5,040 nucleotides of DNA from Endomicrobium sp. (GTDB taxonomy: Bacteria > Elusimicrobiota > Endomicrobiia > Endomicrobiales > Endomicrobiaceae): contig JAISDY010000088.1 of NCBI GenBank assembly GCA_031264425.1, forward strand, positions 1-5,040, given 5' to 3'. The translations under genes were made by a program, and so were the position numbers. Under the pieces are notes generated by a model. It ran no database searches, was not told the origin of the DNA, and saw only the letters and a list, made by a program, of their open reading frames with translations. Numbering within the stretch: the first letter of the stretch is position 1; each line of letters begins with the position of its first letter. Positions 1 through 5,040 of this stretch are shown in pieces.

Positions 1-608
1 CGACGGATATAATTTGTTAGATAAGATTCAACATAATTCCAAACTTTTTCATCTTCTACGTCAATAAAATCCACGTTGTTTCCAGAACAGTTTGAAAGTT
101 TTTTTATATTCATTGTCATGCGTTCGTCAATAAAGGTATTGTTATTTCTTATATACTCTGAAAAGGAATATCCTGAGAGCTTTAAAAATCGTAAAATAAA
201 CGAGATCAAGGCTCTTTTGGGATGCTTGCAAACGCCAAGTATCTCCCAAATTCTTACTATCAAGTCGTATTTCTCCTTATTTTCAAGATTGAAAGGCGCA
301 AATTTATCGCTCACTTCCGCCGCATATAAAGCGCACAAATTTCGCATAAAATTGTTTTTTATTATTGTGTTATTGTTAATAATGCTTGCGCCAGTAATTT
401 TAGGTCTTATTGACGGGTGGCTGTTAAAAACATGAAACTCGCTTTCTGTAAGTATTTCCGTAGCGGATGAAAGTTTTGCCGCTATCTTTTTGGCGCTTGG
501 GACGACGGCTTGAATTTTCCCCCATTGATAAGAGTAAACTGTGATAAGTTTGTCATATTCGCCGTGTATTTTGGAGTTAAGAACAAGACCGTTTATTGTA
601 TAGTACAT
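1..608 (-). CDS. recO: DNA repair protein RecO, 5' part (C-terminus cut by window edge)
   Basis: RecO works in the cytoplasm with RecR (and RecF) to displace SSB, load RecA on single-stranded DNA and anneal strands. The visible 202 residues begin MYYTINGLVLNSKIHGEYDK, the usual start of the RecO N-terminal OB-fold. They continue with the short-strand pattern around GKIQAVVPSAKKIAAKL (30-46), where the family normally has a basic GARxxxSxL stretch. A helical domain follows from about residue 85, including FILRFLKLSGY (137-147). Families with a RecO zinc finger carry a CxxC just after this LLxxxG region. Here only a lone Cys (174) is seen, so the finger looks absent, as in E. coli RecO. RecO is usually about 240-250 residues, so roughly 40-50 are missing beyond base 1. 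The ATG overlaps the end of the preceding CNNM gene by 16 bp and no in-frame start lies just upstream. No strong Shine-Dalgarno is present (only a GAGAA-like stretch 14-18 nt away), which suggests translational coupling. Confidence 0.9.
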   Translation of the reverse strand, partial: MYYTINGLVLNSKIHGEYDKLITVYSYQWGKIQAVVPSAKKIAAKLSSATEILTESEFHVFNSHPSIRPKITGASIINNNTIIKNNFMRNLCALYAAEVSDKFAPFNLENKEKYDLIVRIWEILGVCKHPKRALISFILRFLKLSGYSFSEYIRNNNTFIDERMTMNIKKLSNCSGNNVDFIDVEDEKVWNYVESYLTNYIR

Positions 609-1813
609 TTTTTTAAAATTATTCTCTTTACCTTCTTGGAGTCGGCATCTTGAATTTTTATTAAATAGCCGTTCCAGTTAATTTTTTCACCGTCTTTGGG
701 TATTCTTCCAAACATTTCTAAAATCCACCCATTAACGGTTGAATAGTTTCCTTCCGGAATACCAAGATTGAGCTCGTCATTAACATTTGTTATTGACTCA
801 TATGCCTGTATAATATGTTTGTTGCCTTTAGTTGATATTATAGTTTTTTCTCTAAAATCATGCTCGTCCCAAACGTCTCCGACAATTTCTTCCAATAAAT
901 CCTCTATTGAAGCAAGACCTATTGTGTATCCGAACTCGTCAACTACCACGGCTATATGATGCTGTCCTGTTTTAAACTCTTTAAGAACTTTGCTAATTTT
1001 TGCATTTTCAGGAGCGAAATATGCCGGACGGATTAAATCTTCAATAATTATAATATCGGAATTACGCCAAGCGACGGCTAACTCTTTTGTATATATTATC
1101 CCTATAACATTGCTGATATTTTTGCTGTACACGGGAACTCTTGAATACTTTGTGTTAATAATCCTTTTAATCATCTCGTCTTTGGATAGATCTATGTCCA
1201 CGGCAAAAATATCGGAAACGGGAACCATCACTTGAGATACTTTCATATTTTTGAAATCCATTATATTGCTTACAAGTTTCCTAGACTCGTCCGAAAGAGG
1301 AGAAGTGTTTTTATCTGACAACAAAAAATCTATTTCGTCGGCTTTGATATGCCTGCTTTCCTTGCGTCTTAAAAACAGCTTCATTATTTTATTTGAAATT
1401 GTCAATAAAAAATCAATTAGAATTCTAAAAAACGACGCAAGTCTTATTATCGTAGGCAAAACGAATATGCCCCATTTTTCAGAGTTGTATCTTGCTATGG
1501 TCTTAGGGAAGATACTTCCTATTGTTAAAGCCAAAACTATTGATAGAATCGGAAAAGAAAAGTTCAAAATATTAATATTGATTTTGTAGTACTCGGATAT
1601 ATCCAAAGCAAGGGATGACAAAATAATGCTCATCCCCACAACAGACAAATTCATTCCTATAATCATAACCGTTATAACTTCTTGAGAATGGTTTTCCCAA
1701 AAAGCCACTATCTTTGAATATTTTATTTCCTTTTCTTTTGCTCTTATCAAAAAGGCGCCCGACAAACTTGTAATAGCGGTCTCTGACCCGCTGAAAAAGC
1801 CGAGCACTAGCAA
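593..1813 (-). CDS. CNNM/CorC (HlyC/CorC) family membrane protein with CBS pair and C-terminal CorC_HlyC domain; start uncertain
   Basis: This family comprises inner-membrane proteins linked to Mg2+/Co2+ transport or efflux, with cytoplasmic regulatory CBS domains. Read from the TTG at 1813 it has 406 residues: a CNNM transmembrane domain (about 1-145) with FFSGSETA (6-13), GMNLSVVG (53-60) and FPKTIA (102-107); an acidic linker; a CBS pair (about 192-313) opening with QVMVPVSDIFAVD and containing TKYSRVPVY and VVVDEFGYTIGLASIEDLLEEIVG; and a C-terminal CorC_HlyC domain (about 325-402) with STVNGWILEMFGRIP. In most relatives the PK motif is preceded by Gly-Glu; here it is Gly-Ser (99-100). 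The N-terminus is too short: family members usually have some 12-18 hydrophobic residues before FFSGSE, but only five or six are available after the TTG. No Shine-Dalgarno precedes that TTG, and an in-frame TAA at 1835-1837 blocks extension. Removing one base from the A5 run at 1824-1828 would join a TTG at 1844 to this frame and give a normal first helix. It follows a paralogue and overlaps recO by 16 bp. The family call is strong; the ion is not known. Confidence 0.88.
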   Translation of the reverse strand: MLVLGFFSGSETAITSLSGAFLIRAKEKEIKYSKIVAFWENHSQEVITVMIIGMNLSVVGMSIILSSLALDISEYYKININILNFSFPILSIVLALTIGSIFPKTIARYNSEKWGIFVLPTIIRLASFFRILIDFLLTISNKIMKLFLRRKESRHIKADEIDFLLSDKNTSPLSDESRKLVSNIMDFKNMKVSQVMVPVSDIFAVDIDLSKDEMIKRIINTKYSRVPVYSKNISNVIGIIYTKELAVAWRNSDIIIIEDLIRPAYFAPENAKISKVLKEFKTGQHHIAVVVDEFGYTIGLASIEDLLEEIVGDVWDEHDFREKTIISTKGNKHIIQAYESITNVNDELNLGIPEGNYSTVNGWILEMFGRIPKDGEKINWNGYLIKIQDADSKKVKRIILKKCTIQ

Positions 1814-1852
1814 TAGAAAACAGAAAAAGAGATTTTAAATACAATTAAAATA
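1814..1852. other. Junction between the two CNNM genes with no valid start in the downstream frame
   Basis: This is the longest stretch in the window not covered by an assigned gene (39 nt). On the minus strand an ATG (1854-1856) overlaps the upstream TGA as ATGA, but that reading hits TAA after three codons (1845-1847). A TTG at 1842-1844 follows in the same frame and encodes MYLKSLFLF before running out of frame with the CNNM gene. The CNNM frame itself is closed by TAA at 1835-1837, then reads NLFFCFL, which is hydrophobic but lacks an initiator until the TTG at 1811-1813. No Shine-Dalgarno, promoter or terminator hairpin is visible. Confidence 0.7.
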
Positions 1853-2863
1853 TCATGATTCGTAATCATAATCATCAAGAATTTCACCGACAACTTCTTC
1901 TAATATGTCTTCAAGCGTAACCATACCTATTATATTTTCGCTTTTATCCTTCACAAAAGCCATATGAGTTTTGCCGCTTTGAAATTTTTTCAACAGTTCG
2001 TTTATTTTTTGGTCTTCGCTTATGTAATACGGCTCTTTAACAAGAGACCGTATAAAATGTCCTTTGTTTTCCTGCCACGATGCCAAAATATCTTTTATAT
2101 GGATATATCCGATAATATTATCTTTTGATTTAAGATAAACGGGTATTCTGCTTCTTGATGTTTCAACGGCAATATCCAAAAATTCCTCGTCTTCCAGAGA
2201 CAAATTTACGGAATCTATATTTTCAAACGGAATCATTATCTTTTTCACTAACAACTCGCCGAAACCCAAAGCTCTTTCTAGCATAATCCCAGTTTCTTTA
2301 TCTATTTCTCCGCTGTACCCACCCTCATAAATAAGAGCTTTAATTTCTTCTTCACTTAAAGTATAAGAATTTCTACCGCCAACCTCTGAAGTTTTCGGAG
2401 ACAAAAATTCCGCAAATTTAATAAGTGGATAAGTAAATGGTTTCAATACTTTTTCTACTTTGGAAAGGATAGGCACAGACAGTATGGTAACTTTCTCAGA
2501 TTTTTCTCTCGCATAAAATTTAGGCACAAGTTCTCCGAATATCAAGATAACTGAAGATGTTATAAGCCATGCTATAATATCAACAATATTTCTATTGATC
2601 CCGGAAAATAAAGTTGACATAAAAGATGCGGACACAAAACTTGTAAGAATATCGGAAATAACATTTAACGTTAGAATAATTGTAAGAAGATAATAAGGTT
2701 GTTCAAGCCATGACAACAACATCTTGGAAAGTTTAGGAGTTTTGACAATAAGCTTTTTTATTCTGTACTTAGATAAACTTGTAATGCCTATCTCAGCCGC
2801 AGACACCCAAGCCGAGGCAATTAAAAGAAAAACTAGAGCGGTTAAACTTGCGAAAATAAACAT
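1853..2863 (-). CDS. CNNM/CorC-family membrane protein with CBS pair, lacking the C-terminal CorC_HlyC domain
   Basis: A 336-residue member of the same family as the following gene. The N-terminal CNNM domain (about 1-155) has four hydrophobic stretches: about 2-27, ending in SAAEIGITSLS; 55-83, with the conserved Asn in LTLNVISD; 93-118, with the canonical GELVPK at 110-115; and a weaker one near 125-150. A linker containing LSEEEIKALI precedes a CBS pair (about 206-328) with KKIMIPFENIDSV, SRSRIPVYL, a match to THMAFVKD, and LEDILEEVVGEILDD. The protein ends eight residues later, so the CorC_HlyC domain that commonly closes the family is missing; this looks natural because a clean stop follows and the next gene begins at once. 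The probable role is divalent-cation (Mg2+/Co2+) transport or efflux in the cytoplasmic membrane, with the CBS pair sensing nucleotide or Mg-ATP. The ATG lies inside ybeY (22-bp overlap), with AGGA 12 nt upstream, a rather long spacing that suggests coupling to ybeY translation. Confidence 0.9.
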   Translation of the reverse strand: MFIFASLTALVFLLIASAWVSAAEIGITSLSKYRIKKLIVKTPKLSKMLLSWLEQPYYLLTIILTLNVISDILTSFVSASFMSTLFSGINRNIVDIIAWLITSSVILIFGELVPKFYAREKSEKVTILSVPILSKVEKVLKPFTYPLIKFAEFLSPKTSEVGGRNSYTLSEEEIKALIYEGGYSGEIDKETGIMLERALGFGELLVKKIMIPFENIDSVNLSLEDEEFLDIAVETSRSRIPVYLKSKDNIIGYIHIKDILASWQENKGHFIRSLVKEPYYISEDQKINELLKKFQSGKTHMAFVKDKSENIIGMVTLEDILEEVVGEILDDYDYES

Positions 2864-3276
2864 TGAAATATTTTATCCTGTTTGGCAAACATTTTGGATT
2901 TATTTTCAACATCATAATCGGTATATCCGCAAAGATGGAGTATCCCGTGTATAACAATATACGCCAATTCTTGCCGCCAAGAGTTGCCGTACCTTTTCGC
3001 CTGTTTTTGAGTGCGATTTTTTGATATGTAAATATCTCCCGCAAAAATTTCAGGAACAATTAAAAAAGATATGACGTCGGTTATACGTCTTACTTTTCTA
3101 TATTTTATATTCAATTTTTTTATTTCTTTATCGCTTAACATTATAAAATTTATTTGATACTTTCTCTTTTTTTCAGACTTTAAAGCAAGATTCGCAGCTT
3201 CTTTTAAAATATTAACGTGTTCTTTGGGAAAGTCAACAAAGTTTATAAAATTTTTATTTGTATTCAATCCTTGCAT
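2842..3276 (-). CDS. ybeY: Endoribonuclease YbeY (rRNA maturation factor, UPF0054)
   Basis: YbeY is a small cytoplasmic metalloprotein needed for 16S rRNA 3'-end maturation and 70S ribosome quality control. The 144 residues match the family length (about 140-170). Visible motifs are RRITDVISF (63-71; family consensus R.TDVLSFP), GDIYIS (80-85; GDI.IS) and HGILHLCGYTD (110-120; consensus HG.LHL.GYDH). The zinc-site spacing HxxxHxxxxxH is kept at positions 110, 114 and 120, but the third ligand is Asp (120) instead of His, with Thr-Asp replacing Asp-His. I recall similar Gly-Tyr-x-Asp forms in Bacteroidetes YbeY, so activity is likely retained. The C-terminal helix includes MFAKQDKIF (129-137), matching the usual M...Q..I pattern. 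The ATG overlaps the end of the HD-phosphohydrolase gene by 23 bp; only a weak GGG precedes it, about 11 nt upstream. The pgpH-ybeY adjacency is a common conserved pair, which supports both calls. Confidence 0.95.
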   Translation of the reverse strand: MQGLNTNKNFINFVDFPKEHVNILKEAANLALKSEKKRKYQINFIMLSDKEIKKLNIKYRKVRRITDVISFLIVPEIFAGDIYISKNRTQKQAKRYGNSWRQELAYIVIHGILHLCGYTDYDVENKSKMFAKQDKIFQCLFSQV

Positions 3277-4711
3277 GATATATACCCGTAATAGTTGAAA
3301 TAATGCTGTCCCTCATTAGCTCTAAATCTTTTAATGTTATTGGACACACTGAAAACTGACCGTCTATAAACTTATTATTGATTATTTTTTCAACCATGTC
3401 TTTTATCCTTGCCGTAGTAGGCTCTTCTATACTGCGACACGCAGCCTCGCAAGAATCCGCCAACATTATTACCGCACCGATTTTTGTGCTAGGTTTTGGT
3501 CCTGGATACCTGAAATGTTCCATATCCATATGTAATCCAGACTCCAAAGCCCTATGATAAAAAGCATGCATAACAGTTGTGCCGTGATGTTGTTTTATAA
3601 TGTTGATAATTTCATTATCAACATTATGTTTCTTAGCGAGAACAACGCCTTCTTTAACATGCGAAATTAAAATAAGCCGCGACATTTCAGGGTTTAAATT
3701 ATCGTGAGGATTATATCCTGAAGTTTGATTTTCTATAAAGTACATGGGATTTTTAAGTTTTCCTATATCGTGGTAATAAGACCCTACTCGCGCCAAAAGG
3801 GAATTTTCTCCAACGGTGTTTGCCGCCTGCTCCGCGATATCTGCGGTCATAATTGAGTGATGATAGGTGCCGGGAGCTTCAAGCATAAGACGCTTAAGCA
3901 GAGGATTATTAAAATCAGAAAGCTCAATCAATTTTATATTTGTAGTTCTTGAAAAAATCTTTTCAAACAAAGGCATTAAAACTAACAAAATTATCACCGA
4001 AAAGATTCCGTTTAAAACTCCGTAAAAAAGGTTATACTTCAATTGAAAGCTGCTATAGACGCCAATAAGATAAAACATCGTAAGCAAAGCAGAGTTGGCA
4101 ATAATAATTTTGGCGCCGACATTTATAAAATCGGATCTTCTGCGTATTGTATGCACATTTGCAACAACGAATATTGCGCTGCCCAGCATTGTAAGAAAAA
4201 CGTCAAAGCGCACGTCGTTTAAAAATGCCGTGTACAAACTTAGACATACGGCATACACGCCGCCTAATCTTGACGATAATAGCATTGCCGCCATAATTGA
4301 AAACGCAGAAACTGGAGAAGCAAAAGGCGATAAGTATTCTTTTGAAATCTGAAAAGTTAAAATAGCGGTTATAAAGAGCAAGCACATTAAAACAACGGCG
4401 TCATTATCTTCCAAAACAGCTCTTTCTTTGTTTTGAATTTGAGACACGAAGAAAATAACAACCGCAACCATAAATATTAAAGCTGCAAGCATTATTTTTG
4501 AGTCTATGCCCACGCCCATTACAAGCATGCCATAAACCGCTGTTATCGTAAATAGAAAGGAAATAAAAACCGGGATTTTTATTTCTTTTTGAAATAAATT
4601 TTCTGATTCCCTTATAACGGGACATTTTGATTCGGAAGGCTTGAGATCTTTGGCAAGTTTCAACAGAAGACTTCTTGTCCAAGCCCTTATTTTGTTAAAT
4701 AAATTATTCAT
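3254..4711 (-). CDS. Short PgpH-like membrane HD-domain phosphohydrolase (probable c-di-AMP phosphodiesterase) without HDED ectodomain
   Basis: The C-terminal half (about 262-485) closely follows the PgpH HD domain, which in Listeria hydrolyses cyclic di-AMP to pApA. It has ELSDFNNPLLKRLMLEAPGTYHHS (262-286 region), the HD pair in YYHDIGK (H314, D315), H351, QHHG (H375, H376), FRYPGPKP (400-407) and MLADS (D419); these supply all metal ligands known in the family. It ends with GIYHARIEY, also typical. Upstream are about eight hydrophobic segments (roughly 46-66, 72-90, 104-121, 134-147, 150-165, 170-186, 198-218, 228-249), then a family-typical PLFEKIFSRTTNIKL. An even number of helices places both the N-terminus and the HD domain in the cytoplasm. 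Typical PgpH proteins have 700 or more residues because a large extracellular 7TMR-HDED domain follows the first helix. Here only about five residues (GVGID) separate the first two helices. The start is supported by GAGGG at 4716-4720, four bases from the ATG. It lies 29 nt after aspS and overlaps ybeY by 23 bp. The substrate is inferred from the family. Confidence 0.92.
   Translation of the reverse strand: MNNLFNKIRAWTRSLLLKLAKDLKPSESKCPVIRESENLFQKEIKIPVFISFLFTITAVYGMLVMGVGIDSKIMLAALIFMVAVVIFFVSQIQNKERAVLEDNDAVVLMCLLFITAILTFQISKEYLSPFASPVSAFSIMAAMLLSSRLGGVYAVCLSLYTAFLNDVRFDVFLTMLGSAIFVVANVHTIRRRSDFINVGAKIIIANSALLTMFYLIGVYSSFQLKYNLFYGVLNGIFSVIILLVLMPLFEKIFSRTTNIKLIELSDFNNPLLKRLMLEAPGTYHHSIMTADIAEQAANTVGENSLLARVGSYYHDIGKLKNPMYFIENQTSGYNPHDNLNPEMSRLILISHVKEGVVLAKKHNVDNEIINIIKQHHGTTVMHAFYHRALESGLHMDMEHFRYPGPKPSTKIGAVIMLADSCEAACRSIEEPTTARIKDMVEKIINNKFIDGQFSVCPITLKDLELMRDSIISTITGIYHARIEYK
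3597..3627. repeat. Perfect 14-bp inverted repeat (3-nt spacer) inside the HD-phosphohydrolase gene
   Basis: The arm ataatgttgataat at 3597-3610 is the exact reverse complement of 3614-3627, separated by ttc at 3611-3613. It lies in the coding region for HNVDNEIINI, just before the QHHG metal motif. In the mRNA (minus strand) it would form an AT-rich 14-bp hairpin with a GAA loop. It is not followed by a U tract on that strand, so it does not look like an intrinsic terminator. The repeat is certain; any function is unknown, and chance constrained by the protein sequence is possible. Confidence 0.8.
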
Positions 4712-4714
4712 CTA

Positions 4715-4720
4715 TCCCTC
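4715..4720 (-). promoter_or_regulatory. Shine-Dalgarno site of the HD-phosphohydrolase gene
   Basis: Read on the minus strand, GAGGGA ends three bases before the ATG at 4709-4711, with the GAGG core five bases away. It is the clearest ribosome-binding site in the window and fixes the start of the short HD protein, arguing that its missing ectodomain is not an annotation artefact of starting too late. Confidence 0.7.
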
Positions 4721-4740
4721 TGCGTCGTTGGCAAACAGGT

Positions 4741-5040
4741 CTAAACCTTTGCTTGCTTAACAACAATCCGCACACCCAATTCTTTAAGCTGTTTTTCGCT
4801 TACCGGAGCGGGAGCGTTAGAAAGAGGATCCGACGCTTTTTGCGTTTTAGGAAACGCTATCACTTCTCTTATGGAATCTTCCCCTGCCATTAACGCACAC
4901 ATTCTGTCAAAACCCAAAGCTAAACCGCCATGAGGAGGAGCGCCGTAAGTCAATGCGTCAAGCAAAAAGCCAAACTTTTCTTTTGCAGATTCGTCTGAAA
5001 TGTTTAGAATATCAAAAATCTTCTTTTGAACGTCGCTCCT
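4741..5040 (-). CDS. aspS: Aspartyl-tRNA synthetase, C-terminal part (N-terminus beyond window edge)
   Basis: AspRS attaches aspartate to tRNA-Asp in the cytoplasm. The window holds the last 99 residues of a class II enzyme that is normally about 580-600 residues long. They read [12 protein letters not shown], then the active-site segment [22 protein letters not shown] (27-47), which is class II motif 3 with its ATP-binding Arg at 46. [40 protein letters not shown] (53-92) follows, a close match to the conserved C-terminus of bacterial-type AspRS. The frame is open to base 5040, so the gene continues upstream; an internal Met at 4965 is not the start. The stop is TAG at 4741-4743, with 29 nt to the next gene and no terminator between them, so read-through into the HD gene is likely. 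Whether the enzyme is discriminating (Asp only) or non-discriminating (Asp/Asn) cannot be judged from this part. Confidence 0.97.
   Translation of the reverse strand, partial: RSDVQKKIFDILNISDESAKEKFGFLLDALTYGAPPHGGLALGFDRMCALMAGEDSIREVIAFPKTQKASDPLSNAPAPVSEKQLKELGVRIVVKQAKV

Noticed and set aside
76..435. Plus-strand open frame of 119 residues with some hydrophobic stretches
   Set aside because: It lies wholly inside recO, whose minus-strand product is clearly recognisable; the plus-strand product resembles no family I know and reflects AT-rich complementary codons.
990..1589. Two hydrophobic plus-strand open frames (990-1235 and 1251-1589)
   Set aside because: Both are antisense to the conserved CBS and membrane domains of the second CNNM gene; hydrophobicity is a by-product of the complementary sequence.
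1572..1844. Minus-strand 90-residue frame starting with TTG at 1844
   Set aside because: Only its first ten or so codons might belong to the true N-terminus of the second CNNM protein; the rest is an out-of-frame reading of the CNNM domain.
1855..1869. 6-bp inverted repeat (atgatt/aatcat) at the end of the first CNNM gene
   Set aside because: Short and AT-rich, with no U tract; easily expected by chance.
2724..3059. Overlapping short frames on both strands around the ybeY/CNNM junction
   Set aside because: They are shadows of ybeY and the first CNNM gene, both of which carry family motifs throughout.
3597..3640. Inverted repeat considered as an intrinsic terminator
   Set aside because: The stem is AT-rich, lies in the middle of an intact gene and has no U tract after it on the transcribed strand.
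4712..4740. Possible promoter or terminator between aspS and the HD gene
   Set aside because: Only 29 nt are available; they hold a ribosome-binding site but no hairpin or convincing -10/-35 pair.

Overview
The window is an AT-rich bacterial segment (roughly one third G+C by eye). Every recognisable gene lies on the minus strand, so transcription runs from base 5040 towards base 1. In that order the genes are: the 3' end of aspS (aspartyl-tRNA synthetase), a short PgpH-like membrane HD phosphohydrolase, ybeY (rRNA-processing endoribonuclease), two tandem CNNM/CorC-family membrane proteins with CBS pairs, and the 5' part of recO (recombination mediator), which runs off the window at base 1.

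Packing is very tight. The HD gene starts 29 nt after the aspS stop. The HD gene and ybeY overlap by 23 bp, ybeY and the first CNNM gene by 22 bp, and the second CNNM gene and recO by 16 bp. Only the junction between the two CNNM genes is not a clean overlap: there the second gene has no ATG or GTG start in a sensible place, and a one-base slip in an A/T run would restore a normal N-terminus. No terminator, promoter, RNA gene, mobile element or CRISPR array was seen, so the segment reads as one polycistronic unit. No gene-free stretch exceeds 40 bases.

The pgpH-ybeY pair upstream of recO recalls the Firmicutes order phoH/pgpH-ybeY-dgkA-cdd-era-recO, while ybeY followed by a corC-type gene recalls the proteobacterial ybeY-ybeX order. 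Here era, dgkA and cdd are absent between ybeY and recO, and two CNNM genes sit there instead. AT-rich composition, short genes and this order would fit a deep-branching or host-associated lineage. Elusimicrobiota (Endomicrobium-like) is my best guess, but it rests on general impression and is low confidence.

Functionally this is a core housekeeping cluster: tRNA charging and ribosome maturation (aspS, ybeY), probable cyclic-di-AMP turnover (HD protein), probable divalent-cation transport or efflux (CNNM pair), and DNA repair (recO). I see no defence system or other clearly new multi-gene system. The points worth attention are the HD protein without its usual ectodomain, the complementary differences between the two CNNM paralogues, the start problem of the second one, the His-to-Asp change in the YbeY metal site, and a perfect 14-bp inverted repeat inside the HD gene.
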